Source: Acheta domesticus
Lineage: Eukaryota; Arthropoda; Insecta; Orthoptera; Gryllidae
DNA: 64,000 nucleotides
NCBI GenBank assembly: GCA_031308135.1
Contig: JAHLJT010008756.1
Location: 65,440,232-65,504,231 of the forward strand
Direction of reading: 5' to 3'
The notes beneath the pieces are model-generated. The model ran no database searches. It was not told where the DNA came from and saw only the letters and a program-made list of their open reading frames with translations. Position numbers and translations under genes: made by a program. How positions within the stretch are numbered: the stretch's first letter is position 1; every line of letters begins with the position of its first letter. Positions 20,666 through 32,415 of this stretch are shown here, in pieces.

Positions 20666-23109
20666 AAGTGACAGCCTTGCAAAAGAATTTCGACATAACA
20701 ATATTGGTTTTCTATTGTTATTGTATTTTCTGAAAAATTGGCTTCTTTTGTTGAAGTAACTACAATGAGAGTTAATTTTCATTCACAGCATTAGTCAGGT
20801 TTCAGAACATGTTCACTGCTGAGAAAGTTTGTGCAGAAAGTTTCTGTTCTCTATTATCTTGCCCGAGAGGCCTACATTGTGTGCTTAACATAAGTTTAAT
20901 GCACAATGTAAAGTTATCCAAAGGTTTTCTGTAATTCTAAAGTTGAAGTTTAGACCCTAAATCAGTTTACATCAGAGACTATTGCTTGCCGGACTAAAAT
21001 AATTAGCTAAGCACTGGACATTAAAGACTCTTTTCGTAAAATGTGTTGACTTTCTGACGTTCATAAACAGAAAAAACTATAGAGATAATACAGGACAGTT
21101 CCCCGTTCTTCCACGCAACCTATGGAAACAAGTTCCCACTAGCGATCCTAGTGTCAGAACCTGGTAATGTAGCGCCAAATAGAAATGTCAATGTGATTCT
21201 TACGGAAGAAACAAATATTTTTAAAAAATACCTAACGAAATAAGACTTATTTTTACCTACTCTCGCTGTGATTTAATTATATTGAAGGGCTCAAATTACG
21301 GAAAATTATAATGTACAATGTGTTAAAATGGACATGAGAACATTGAACATTTAATGAATATATAATGAACATTATTTTCACGAATAAAGTTGTTACAAAT
21401 GCAGGATTGTTCTTGCCATAACACTTACACTGATACATTTGAGCTTTATTCCACTTACTTCCTTTCAAAAGCACTGTATCAATTCATTGATACCTCAGCT
21501 TTCATACAGATTAATACACCCCTTACATAAAATATTCTGCCAGTGAATATTAATGATTTGCATTAATTGTTTTTTTACGCCAAGTTTACTTTGACGTAAA
21601 TAATTTAAAAAGTATTTATTGAAAACATATTCAGTCTTTGAAAACTAATAGCGAATTCATTTGGGTAGAAAAGCGTGGCATTCACATACTGTTTAATCAG
21701 AATATGCCAGTTTCTTAATTTATACTTTTCATCCAAATTCTGTTAAGCATTTCTACAACCATCATATGGCACGGTACTACACAACCAGCCACATACATTT
21801 TTCTGTACTAAACTTGTACTAAACTCAGCATTTTTCTGTACTAAACTTGCAGGAATATCTTCAGTGTTATCCATTTCTGCAATGTTCGTTACACATGATT
21901 CAATTGGGAATGGCAATGTGCAAGTATTCTCCCAATTAAGTTATGTTATAGTTTTTAATGAATTTTATTACAAAGAGAAGTCAAATTGTATTAAACTAGC
22001 TTCATTCATGTTCAAGATTCTTTCAATTTTTACCTGGTTTTATCACGAGGAAATGTGAATTACGAACGCGAGTTCTACTGTATTTTATAATAAAGCCAAA
22101 AACTACAGAATTTTTTCCTGCCATACGTAGAATGTTGTAAAGAATAGTTTGTAAACTTTTTCCAGAAATCAACCAGAAAGACAATAAAATGAAAAGAAAT
22201 CAAGCAGACAACAAACACCAACAGAGCACTGAGCTTAGGGTGTACCAGGTTCTGCTACCAGATAGAGCATGCATCAGTGTTTCTCGATATATCGCGAAGT
22301 GTCCTGTATTGTCATTATAGTATTTGCAAACAGGGAGGCTATGTAACATTCGTAATGTTCAATATCTGGGTTTGATTTTCCGTCTGCAAAATATATGTCC
22401 GACAAAACGTAGATCAAACAATTCTGTTTATTAACCATTCCCATAATAACGATCTATTTCACTTCGAGCAGAATTGTGAGGTTGTTTCTTAAATAAAGCT
22501 AACAATTCTACGTAAAGGAAATAATAAAATAGAACTGTTGTAAGAAATTAATTATCTAATAATTAGGTATACTCATTATTCATTTACGAATGATAGGAAA
22601 TTGGGAAACATGTGATTAAAAAAAACACAAAAACAACCCTTTGTATATCTTTGTCATATCTGTAATGTATTTAAGTCATTAAAACAATTCATGAATCTGA
22701 ATTTAAAGTGGACAGACACATTTATGATAACATAGTTCTTATGCAATGATATCAATGTAAATCTTCTAAACATTTGGCGCTAAAAATACTTAATATCACA
22801 ATCTATTGTTCCGAACTGAGGAAGCATCTATTCATCCAACTTCATCCAACGTTTTAATATCACCCGTTTACTTTCTATTGAAGAATGGCATTAAACGTAA
22901 GTGTCGCATTAAGAGGGAAGAGAAATGCAAATTTGTGACGTCAAGCGTATCCTACAAGGGGAAAACAGAGTTTAATTAAGAACACGAACTTTGTACTGAA
23001 GAATAATTTGCGTCAAACTTTTGTCCTACGTAAGTTTCGTTTCCAACGGTAAAACTGGCCCATGCGTTAGAGTGCAGGGAATTCATAATAAAACTCTTAA
23101 ATATCTTAT
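20666..23109. other. AT-rich stretch without recognisable gene
   Basis: I see nothing nameable here. Frames are short, and no repeat family shared with the rest of the window was detected. Confidence 0.45.
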
Positions 23110-25640
23110 CAAATAAAAACTAGTGGTTCTACAGAACGGCACAGACTTTCCTGTATGAGTTTTCTATTTTCTTGGGTCTCGGCTAGCTACTCGGACTTGC
23201 CACATACTCCTGCTAACTAATGAGGGGTTAGTTAGGGGCTAGTGGTGTTCACTGACGGACAGATGGACGGACGGACAGACGGATGTTTTGCCGTCAATTG
23301 GTTTTTCGGTAACAAGGACCCACAAAACAGGGATTTTAGCTTTACCATGTGTTAGAGGATTTTTTTCTTAATTTAGCAACTGGTTTTATCCACTTTTCGT
23401 TATCAGGGCCCGGCAATGATTTTTTCTGCCGAAAATCCGCCGTTTTTTCCCGCAGTATTACGTAACTTTCCCTAAACTACGTATATTACTCCGTATAAAC
23501 ATAAGTATGCGGGAAAGTAAAAAGAACTAGTGGTGCCAAAGAATGGCACAGACTTTCTCGTATTAGTTTTCTATTTCCGTTGGTCTCGGCTAGCTATTCG
23601 GTCTTGACCAGGCTGTTCCAACTCGGTCCCTCGCGGGCACTGGCGCTCGCAGGCGCCCGCGAGCGCGACCATGAGCAATCGCCGCTAGTCCAGGAGGAGG
23701 TTGTGAAGGGGGAAGAGCTCTTCTCACTTGCGCTTTGCTTCTCATGGAAGCAATGTAAATAGAGCGATTGCTGGCAGAGGAAACCACAACCCCTTTTTCT
23801 GTCTCACCGGATACCTTGCCATTGTCGATGAGATAACAGATTTTCAGAAGTCCCTACTTCTAAAGGACAGACATTTTAATACCCTTAATTTGTCGCGATC
23901 ATATCAGAATTTACATGTGGAAGTCTTCTCTAACCTTGATAAAATGCAGCTAATTTATGCAGCGTATGTTTGTGCCGACGTGTTATTGCGAGCCGCTTTT
24001 CTCTACAATGAAAAGAATACAATTCAAAGAACCCACCTTTAGGAGAAGACATTGCAGAGCGTTCATTGAAGTGCATCGCAACAGTCAAAGGGCTGGCATA
24101 AGATATTGCCTCACTTGTTAAGGGAAATACATCAACAATTAATTTCATAAAATATTGTTGAATTGAATAGAATATTACGGTTCCTGTTAAACTTAAATAT
24201 TTCTTTCTGACTATGAGCCCCGGCGTGCCCTCCGTTCTCGAACATAACCGCTCCCTACTTCGGTTGTCAGTGACGAATTGTCGCCATGGTGTAAGATATA
24301 TAGGTTTGTCAACTAGCCGCCTTTGGGGCAAATTTTCTGAAGCCAGTTTGAGGCTAGTTCCTCACTTGTCCGTACGGTGCCCACAATTGGTTTGGGTCAC
24401 GATGTAAGATATACATCTTAAGGTGACATCGTAAACTGTGGCTATTACACAGTATTACAAAACATTTCCTACCCATTTTCGTAACTGTTCGTTCTAGACT
24501 TTACCAATTCCACCGCGAAGCGACAAATCACTGACTTGAAATTAGAAATCAGCTGGCCACAGAGATGTCGAATGGACGCGACCAATCACGACCTTGCCCA
24601 AATGAGACCCAAAGATCGCAGCGCTTATATGCGAGAACTGTGAGAACTAGCCTCACATAAGCTTTACACAGTTGTAGACTGGGAGTGAACACACCTATAT
24701 ATCTTACGCCGTGTTGTCGCCAAAGGCGAAGGTCAACTTGCGCTCCGAGGGCTTATTTCGCCAGGCGCGGCAGCGAGTGTTGGCAGTAGTCTGTGCCCCC
24801 CAGTCTTCGCCAGTGCTCGCGGTGCAGTGGCTCGCTGGCGCCCGCGTGCTCGCCCGCGGGCAGCTGAGTTGGAACAGCCTAGTCTTGACAAATACTCTTA
24901 CCAGCAGCTACTGATCGTCGCTATTGTGATTAATAATACCTCCCAAAATACATTTTTTTTACATTTTCTTAATTTTCGGTTTCTTAATAGTAGAAAGGAA
25001 ATGTTATTTTAATCTCGCTCTAAAGGGCAATTTTCTTTGAAAAATTTGGATCCGTTTTTAAAAAAATGGTGTTTAAGCGCTACTGTAAATGCTACTGAAA
25101 ATTTAAGCTCTTTTTTACAGGAATATTTTGTGATTTCAAAAAACTTTCTTTGAAGTCATTTGAAGCACTTAAACTTACAAATACAATAGTTTTGACAAAT
25201 TGATGGAAATGTGCTTATTAACGATGTGAGAGATCTTTCAGAAAAATTACATTTTTGTAATTTTTGACAAAATAAAAAATACCTCAAAATGAACTTTACC
25301 TCATATTAAAGAGTGCAATTTCCACTATCCGTTCAAAAGTTTGAAGAAAACATTTGGAGCCATTTTTGAGAATATGGCGTTTGAGCGTTTCTGAAAATGC
25401 CGAATTTTCAGCTACTTTTCACCAAAAAAGGTTGAGTTTTACGTGAAACTACTTGACATTATTTAAAGCACGTATACTCATAAATATAATAATGTGAACA
25501 AATCTCCTCTAATGTAAATATTAACGACGTGAGATCGACGTGAACGACGTGAGAAAATCTGGAAATCGATTTTCCGCAGTATTACATAACTTTACTATTC
25601 CTCCTGTATACGTACTTATACGCGGAAGTAAAAAACAACA
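23110..25640 (-). repeat. Inverted copy of the 1.1-kb repeat family
   Basis: In reverse orientation this region carries the same blocks as 15234-19800. These include the GTGCCAT...CACCACTAG terminal block (twice, ~23130 and ~23535), a GACGGACGGACAG microsatellite (~23265), the TTTCCCGCAGTATTACGTAA module, GATGTGAGAGATCTTTCAG and AAAAATTACATTTTTGTAA. It is interrupted by the hAT element at 23609-24881. The (TA)n tract follows on the right. Confidence 0.78.
23609..24881. mobile_element. 1.27-kb hAT-type element with GC-rich ends
   Basis: A perfect 8-bp duplication, GTCTTGAC (23601-23608 and 24882-24889), flanks termini CAGGCTGTTCCAACTC and the complement of TAGGCTGTTCCAACTC. Both ends are followed by GC-rich subterminal sequence with GCGGGC/GCGCC motifs. 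Internal frames up to ~130 codons show no transposase motif that I recognise, so it is probably non-autonomous. It also contains an internal inverted motif, GTAAGATATATAGGT at ~24290 and its complement at ~24690, hinting at a nested element. Confidence 0.85.
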
Positions 25641-25697
25641 AAATATACAAATATAAAATAGTTAAGTATATTTGTGACTCATTATATGTTTACATAA

Positions 25698-25745
<48 letters not shown>
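25698..25745. repeat. (TA)n microsatellite
   Basis: About 24 uninterrupted TA units next to the inverted repeat copy. Confidence 0.95.
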
Positions 25746-25748
<3 letters not shown>

Positions 25749-26111
25749 ATATGAGAAATGCAAGTGGAAGATGGTACGAGATGAGTGAATATAAGAAATG
25801 AGAGTGGCGCGAAACTTCATGCAAAAATATGTAATTCAGAACTGGATTACTAATGGTTTAAAGAGGACCTGGGTCATTTTTATTTAATGAGCCCAATTAA
25901 ATATCTGAAGGACAAATAAGCTTAATGCCTCTTTCTAAGAAAGCTATTTCAGAGATTATGAATAACTTCTGAGCACATCCTTTTACTGCTACCTTGTTAA
26001 CAGCAGTGTTGGTGAATTGTCTGGTGACGACCTCTGGGGCGCAGTCAATTCTGGAAGGTGCTAAGCTCTTGTGGGAATAACATACTGATTGATTTATTGA
26101 CTAATTATTTT
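25746..26111. other. Stretch without recognisable feature
   Basis: I see no gene or repeat I can support here. Confidence 0.4.
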
Positions 26112-26930
26112 GTGTTTCCAGGCGCGTCAGATGCTTTGGTCATAGACACTGTTATGGTGGTGCGCGGTAAATTGAATCGCGCGCCGCACCGCCAGCACTC
26201 GGCGACAACTCGGGGAGCAACGGACCATAACAAGACCGGGCGAAAGGAGAAGAGGCGGCCAGCTAGCGAAGCCCCGGAATGGATGCGAGGCTATGCCGCC
26301 GGGGGGAATAAAAGCGAGTCCCGCCGCCGAGCAGACAGACAGTGTTATAGTGAAGTTCGGAGTGCAAAATGGTGTAGTTATTGACAAGGCGATATTTTTA
26401 GACCCGGCAATTGTGTTTTTGGACTCTCTTCTTGTTAATTGGTGAAACGGCTTTGTATTGTGGACATCTATTGGTAAACGGTAACCTGGCTATGTTATTT
26501 GGTTTTATTCTTTGGTTACCGGATTGTTAAAGTTTGCCTTGTTGCTTTTGTTGAATAAAAACTCTGTTACGAAACTTCTGTGTTTTCCTGGATACAACAG
26601 ACACGTAGGTGTAGTTCATGTTATATTGTGGGAGGTGCGGTGTTACTGCCCCGCTAGAACGTGGGATTCATCGCCGACCTACGCTTGCGGGTTTTCTCTC
26701 TCCAGGTATTTCCTCTCAGCGCAGCGCACGGTCCCAACCGAGAAAGCGTCCGAGCTACTCCCGACTGATTTTCCGACATGTGTGTTAGTGTTATGCGAGT
26801 AAGTGTGTAAGGGCGGGGATAGCTCAAGGAAGAAGAATGAAAAAATTGCGCGCGGTGCATACCCTATTTCTTAGGATAATGTTCCGGATTTTACTTGCTA
26901 TTGATAGGAGAAAGAACTGAGCCGCTGTGT
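26112..26930 (-). mobile_element. SINE-A copy split by a solo LTR
   Basis: On the minus strand the 3' end (blocks CGTCAG...GGTCATAG) lies at 26117-26149. The copy resumes at 26605 with GTAGGTGTAGTTCATGT, followed by CCCCGCTAGAACG, CGCCGACCTACGC, AGGTATTTCC, and the pyrimidine-rich middle. It breaks off near 26930 before the tRNA-like head. The solo LTR at 26150-26599 interrupts it. Confidence 0.75.
26150..26599 (+). mobile_element. Solo LTR (450 bp)
   Basis: The sequence starts TGTTATGG, ends ATACAACA (TG...CA), and is flanked by a perfect 5-bp duplication, GACAC (26145-26149 and 26600-26604). It contains a TATA-like AATAAAAG at ~26307-26314 followed by the expected transcript-start region. 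A poly(A) signal AATAAAA lies at ~26554-26560 close to the 3' end. There is no internal gag-pol, so it is a solo LTR left by recombination. The organisation suits a Gypsy-type LTR, but the superfamily is inference. Confidence 0.82.
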
Positions 26931-26984
26931 GCATGTGCGCGTTCAAAACCAGACCCCTGTTATAAGAGATTTTCTGGCGAAAAT

Positions 26985-27055
26985 TCCCCGTTTTCCGGCG
27001 CACGATTACATAACTTTCTCTTCTTACGAAGTATTCGTAAGGCGAGAAAGTAAAA
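26985..27055 (-). repeat. Isolated copy of the TACTTTC/TGTAAT module
   Basis: It reads GATTACATAACTTTCTC, then a CGAAGTATTCG palindromic core, then GGCGAGAAAGTAAAAAT. It is the same module as at 15275, 23445 and 25560 but without the microsatellite or the 1.1-kb unit. Confidence 0.55.
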
Positions 27056-27189
27056 ATTACCGTAAAAGGGAAGCGTGTAAATTAGTACCTTACCAGTAAG
27101 TACTTTACGTCTTCTCTGATTGATAATTTCACGTGTTCGGGCGCGTGAACTTCTGTGATCAATAGTTCCGTAAGCAAACTGAACGTTTT

Positions 27190-27292
27190 TATCTCGGGAG
27201 GTGGCGGTGTTCTGGATGGTGAAATCGACGCCTACTTACATATCGGCTTGCGGAGTTTCACCATCCAGGAATCTCTTACCAGGTACAATACC
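27190..27292 (-). mobile_element. SINE-A internal fragment
   Basis: It matches the reverse complement of the SINE-A 3' half: GGTGGCGGTGTTC, GATGGTGAAATCG, GGCTTGCGGAGTTTC and ATCTCTTACCAGG in family order. Confidence 0.55.
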
Positions 27293-27319
27293 TCTCTTTC
27301 GCTGGCGCTACAACTTTCG

Positions 27320-27705
27320 GCTACCACAAAAACACATATGCCACCATTTAGACCTATTGAATTGCTAATTAATTATGCAAAAATTAATTTTTTTGCTCTT
27401 CATACTTTCGAGTAATTAATGCTCTTTATACTTCCGAATGAGATGGCGGAGTATTCAGCTGGTGCACCACAACCGGTTATCACAAAAACAAATATGCCCC
27501 CTTGTAGAACAATTTAATTGCTACTTAATTACGCAAAAATTAATTTTTTTCCTCTTCAAACTTCCGATTAATTAATGATAAACTAGACTTTTAGTGTTCA
27601 GCTGGCACACCACATTAGGTTTTCACAAAAAACAATATGACACCATTTAGAACTATTTAATTGGTAATTAATTACGAAAAAATTAATTACACAAACATTA
27701 ATACA
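27320..27705 (+). repeat. ~150-bp tandem repeat, three units
   Basis: A CACAAAAACACATATGCC-like block at 27325, 27482 and 27624 is each time followed by AATTAATTA...GCAAAAATTAATTTTTT. Between units lie TTCAGCTGGTGCACCAC / TTCAGCTGGCACACCAC blocks. The spacing is 157 and 142 bp. Confidence 0.8.
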
Positions 27706-28042
27706 ATCCCAGTACAATCCAAGCTCCCATGATTGGTCACTCTGTATTTGTGGTAGTGTTGTGCATGTAAGTGTGTGTATAAGGGGTAGGATAGAACAAG
27801 GAAAACTAGGACAGGTAGAGGAAGGATAGATCGCGCGCGGCCAGTGACCCATTTCTTAGGGTACAGCTCCGGGATTCGCCTGGTATTGATTGAAGAAACC
27901 ATGGAAAACTACCGATCAAAGCAGCCGGCCGCTATAATTCCCCTCCAGACAGCGACTGAATCTGAACTAGCATCCGACCTTGTATCGAACTCTAGAACCT
28001 CCAGGTCAGAGGCACTGCAATGTCATTAGTTGTTGCCCCGAT
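27705..28042 (-). mobile_element. SINE-A, 5' two-thirds
   Basis: On the minus strand this copy holds the tRNA-like head (GAGGTTCTAGAGTTCGA), the CTGTCTGGAGGGGAATT and CAATACCAGGCGAATCCCGG blocks, and the CCTACC...CACACTTACATGCAC middle. The 3' part is missing. Confidence 0.8.
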
Positions 28043-28890
28043 ATCGCCTTCCCCCGCAGGGGGGTGTATCGTGAGCACCTAGGTGAGCACGATCTCTGGT
28101 GGAGAATCGTAGACGACCACCCGTACCTCGAGTCTCGTGGCCCAACTCAGGTCGTTAGCCTAACGTGTAGGCAGTGAGTAGAAAAGCCAAGCTCCTGGTT
28201 GTCGGTTCAACCCGGGAAACCACCAGTTGGGCCCCTGGCGCGTCGACCGTAGAGTCTGTCCTACCTCGAGGCAATTTGGGTGAAGGAGACCCCTCGGGGT
28301 GCTCTGGATTTCACATATAGAAGTCCGGCGGTTAAATGACCATTCGCCAAGTTGCCCTGGTCACGACCACACCCGGGTCGATAGCTTTAGGTAGCGGGGA
28401 GACGGGATGGGGGCCCCGAGCCGCCCGAACCTTAGTTCGGGTGGCCTCCAGTTGGGCTCTTGGCTTCGTCGTGGCAGTGGCCCAATACTCTGGGCAAAGA
28501 GGAGGGACTCGGCGTCCCGGCGCACGTGAGTGGCGAGTTACCATACAGATGATATTGACATCGGTACTAGCCTGGATAGCTAGTAGCTCTGAGCTGGCAG
28601 GGCGGTCCCACCCAGGTATGGAATGGGGAGGTTGCCGTGAGGCAAATTGGGTCCCGGACGGATCCGGTTACCGGTCCGTCGACATATGCCGACGGGGGTG
28701 AGGATAAAGGCCTATGCCTAGGAGCCCACCCGGGGATTTGTCCCCAAGTAGAACAAGAAAAATAGTGTGGTGTTGTAGACCACACTGTGTTTCAATGATC
28801 TCGCCTTCGTGAAGAGCATCGTCGCGATCCCCAAATATCGCCCCCCAAGTAGGGGATAGGCCCATCTTGGTCCTGTGGATCTGCGTAATT
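28043..28890. other. GC-rich ~850-bp segment, possible LINE 5' UTR
   Basis: The segment is GC-rich against AT-rich flanks. It includes related sub-blocks (CACCAGTTGGGCCCCTGG and CTCCAGTTGGGCTCTTGG), many GACC/GGTC inverted words, and open frames on both strands without recognised domains. Such structured GC-rich segments occur as 5' UTRs of insect LINEs, but no reverse transcriptase follows on either side. Identity is unresolved. Confidence 0.35.
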
Positions 28891-30290
28891 TTTAAACGTG
28901 TAATTTGCTCTATTTTAGAAAATATTTTAAAGAAAAAAATTTGGAACCTGTTTTGAGAACATATCGCAGTATTCTAGGGACTTTGTGTAATGACCCCTCC
29001 CCTCTAAATTAAAATGTTTCAAATTCGCAGACCTCAAGTCGGTTCAGAGGGAAAAGGGAATTTTCACGTAATGTTCTTCATCGCCGGACGTTAAAAACAC
29101 TCTTTTTTGGTGTTAGGACAGTTTCCGTTTAAATATCGATGTAGAGTTTTCCCAGTATGGCGTATCTTTCTCTACATTACATACATTCTACGTTTTCAAG
29201 AAAATAAAAAATATTACAAGAAGATGGGGTATACAATTCTATTCTAACTTGTTTGGCGAGTTTAGGACTGGGTCGTTTTCATTAAATAACAGGTAGTTAG
29301 AGTTGTGACATGTGTCTGACAACGTGTTTTGTATCGAAATTATATTGACAACGCTTTTTTACAACCGCATGTTTTAAATGTTCCTTCTTGCTTAACTTTA
29401 CTGGAATTTCTGCACCGTCAGCCAACACCAAAGACGGTGCCTTTAAGGAACTTTCTGCTACTTGTTCGTTATTTTGTGTACAGCAGTTCTGTTTTATTAT
29501 TATCCTTTAACCATAAAATTTGTTGTTAATTTGATTTTTCAAAATATCGAAGGTTTTCTCTTATTTGGAGTAACCTGGGAGTTTGATTTAAGCATCGATT
29601 ACATCAATAAAATTTTAAGCTATTCAGTAAAGGTCCAAATGCGGATGACTTAAGTGATGGGCAAACTAATGGTCGCGGGTGGTAACGGTAAAAGATGGTA
29701 ACGGTAAAAGAACAGTCACGTAGGAGGCCTCTACAATTTAGCCCAACGGGCGGGCAAGATAATGGCTTAAGGGAGCCACGGGGGTGGCAGATGCTGACTT
29801 AATAATGAAGGAAGAAGTAACGCATTAGACTGGTGTGGCACGAAACTTTAAGATGCTTGAAGAAACATCACGGAAATGCATCTCATTCCGGAGCCGACGG
29901 ACACTGACAGTAGGTTTTCTGAATTTTCTCGGGCTTTCTATTAACACAAGTATTCTCCTGGTCAAAACTTACATACCAAAAATTTACAAAAATTACGTGG
30001 AGTACTTTTGCGATGGTAGGAGAATTTTCTTTGCTGAGGGATATAGAGACAAAGGGATAGTCTGGCGCACGAATAAACGACCAATTGAACAATTGTAGTT
30101 GTGAGGACGTCTCAAACTATTTTTTTAAGTGAACAAGTATTCCTTTTTGTTCGATATTGTCTTAAAGACAACTTAATATATTAAAAGTTCAACATTTTAG
30201 AAGAAAGATGAAAAGCAATAAAAGATGGAAATCGCTGGGTCCGGTACTCGATCTGCAGAGTGGTTGATCATGCGGTTAGCCACGGTTGAG
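28891..30290. other. Stretch without recognisable gene
   Basis: Mostly AT-rich. A short GC-richer section at 29660-29830 has a small tandem GGTAACGGTAAAAG pair. Its ATGCTGACTTAATAATGA motif recurs at ~30862-30880. No coding match. Confidence 0.4.
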
Positions 30291-30299
30291 TTCACAACA

Positions 30300-30600
30300 G
30301 ATATTCTGCAATGGCACCGTTGGGAAGTGTTTCACCATTCCCCTGCAGTCATAATCTCGGTTCCATGTAATACCCATCTTTTCTTACACCTCAAGAAATT
30401 TATGCGTATTACATGCCAGCATTGTGAGTATCACGGTGATGCAGATTCCCAGGTGGTTGTCGAACACAGGTATTTATCCTAGGCGGCAGACTTCTGCGAC
30501 ACAGGGTATGTTGATCCCACGGTGTGACAAATATCTCAATTCTGATGGCGATTGTGGGAAAAGTAGTGTAATATTTATCTTCAACAATAAAGTTTTTCCA
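30300..30600 (+). mobile_element. Mariner-type transposase, C-terminal remnant
   Basis: The plus strand reads WEVFHHSPA...PCNTHLFLHLKKF (~30328-30400). After a stop and frame change it reads MLIPRCDKYLNSDGDCGK (~30508-30561), followed by AATAAAGTTTTTCC. These are the last catalytic block and the C-terminal motif of the HTH/DDE mariner-like transposases (SETMAR-like group). The expected third acidic catalytic residue region is degraded and stops interrupt the frame, so it is inactive. The N-terminal part is absent. Confidence 0.65.
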
Positions 30601-31124
30601 TGAAATTTTGTTTCTTCTTTGTTGACTACTTAGGAAAACTTCCTTTCTGGATCCGCTTCGTATGATGTAAAATTTCAGTCACTCGTGTGGATATTGATGA
30701 GACCACCGACCAAGAAAGAACGAATAGATGGGCATCCAACTGTCGGAAAGACAGTTGGGCTGACAAAAGAATGGCGAAACAGACGATCACCCAGTTGACT
30801 ATCTGGAAGCTGGAAGGAACACAGAAGAAATAAACGGACGGAAGGTCGGTTGGACGGACGCATGCTGACTTAATAATGAGCGACGATGTATCGCCGTCGG
30901 TTCATGTGCCGACTTCGGGATGTACGGAGGAACAACTTCCCACAAGACGTGTTTCTCAGAGCTGAAGGCGGCTGGAGGTCGGGTTTCTGGAGTTGCGCGC
31001 GTTTTAGGGAAAGGTATGTCGCCATCTCCTCCGCCGATATCGACTGACGCGTAAGCGCTTGCGTCAATGTCCGTGGCGGATGAGAACAGTGGGCGGAATG
31101 AGACAAAAACAGCTCGTAACGATA
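30601..31124. other. Stretch without recognisable gene
   Basis: A GC-richer segment (30890-31100) gives a long minus-strand frame with no recognised motif. It shares the TGCTGACTTAATAATGA motif with ~29797. Confidence 0.35.
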
Positions 31125-31603
31125 GATTAATTGATTGGTGTTTCCGGGCATGCAAACGGCTAAGGTCATTAGTCCCGTAAGTACAGAGCATGTTTTTATC
31201 ACATGAAGTGTAGGTGATCTTCCAACTATGGATGGCGAGATACGGCGCCGACCGACCTGTCAGTTTGCGAGGTTTTCCCCAATCAGGTATTTCCCACCAG
31301 CGGGGAACTGCCTCAGCCAGGACAAGCTCTAATCTCACGACTCGTGTAGTAATGTAGTGCATTTAAGTGTAAGTAAGGTGTAAGGATAGGACAAGGTAGA
31401 GGACGGAAAAATGGCGCGCGATCCGTGGCCTGTTTGTTAGGATATTGCAATCAGAACAGCCGATCGCTGGAATTCTCCTCCATACAGGGGCTGAATTCGA
31501 CCAAGCAAATGTCGAAAATCCTGCTACCATCAGCACTCGAACCCTAGGATCTTCCGACAGAGACACTGTTGCGACATCAATTTATGCCCTCACCCACCTA
31601 AGC
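31125..31603 (-). mobile_element. SINE-A, nearly full length
   Basis: On the minus strand the head begins near 31603 (GGTGGGTGAGGGCAT) with B box GGGTTCGAGTGCTG. It lacks a short block after CGATCGGCTGTTCTG. It then runs through the GGATAGGACAAGG complement, CCCGCTGGTGGGAAATACC and ACGGGACTAATGACC to a tail with AATCAATTAAT at ~31127-31137. Confidence 0.82.
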
Positions 31604-31954
31604 TGGTCTAAACGACAGAGAAGTTGGCGAGTACTTATTGTGGGATCGAAAGATCACGGGGGATACGAAACACTTCTTTAGTTCTGAGAAAATAAATTTT
31701 AAGTTTACACTTTATATTTAATTCTCGATAATTTGTTCAATGTTTAACTTTATTTCTCAGCACCTGTCATGGTTTCTTTTATTTTCTTTAGTAACACAAT
31801 TTTATTCTTATCCTGTTACGTCATTCTCTTGAAATAGCTCAGAGGGAGCCAATTACTCTCAGTAGGGATGAATTGGTCATAACTTCCTGTTCCAATGCAT
31901 TCTAGATGTGAAGTAAGGTTTTTTTCACGTAACACGAATAATTCAATCCATCAT
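31604..31954. other. AT-rich spacer between two SINE-A copies
   Basis: No gene or repeat recognised. Confidence 0.4.
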
Positions 31955-32415
31955 TTATTGATGTTAGTACCGTTGGTGTACTGAATGTTTTATCCAGAGA
32001 TGTGGTAGTGTTCCTCTTCCCCGCTGAATGGCGAGATCCGGCATCGACCTTCACGTCGGTTTTCGGGGTATTTCCTCCTCCAAGTATCTCCCACAGCGGA
32101 GCACCGCCCAAGCGGGGAACTGGCGCTAAACGTCCGACTTGTGTAGTATTGTAGTGCATAAGGTAAATGTTTGTAAGTGGAGAAGATATAAAAAGAAAGA
32201 TGAAGGATATATTGTGCGCTTTGTGGCCCATTTGTGAGGGTACTGTACTGGCATTCACCGGACATCCATCGGAAAAACCGCAGAAAACTACCGATCAGAG
32301 CAATAGACGTTAGAATTCTCTTCCCGACAGCAGGCTCTCTAATTAGCGTCGAAAAAAAGGCAGAACCGAACCTTAGGATCTCCCGGTCAAAGTCATTGCT
32401 GTACGTTTGCAGTAC
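31955..32415 (-). mobile_element. SINE-A, nearly full length, diverged
   Basis: Minus-strand blocks in order are GACCGGGAGATCCTAAGG, TAGCTCTGATCGGTAGTTTTC-like sequence, the GCGCACAATATATCC middle, CCGCTTGGGCGGTGCTCCG, GAGATACTTGG and GCCGGATCTCGCCATTCAGC. Confidence 0.8.
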
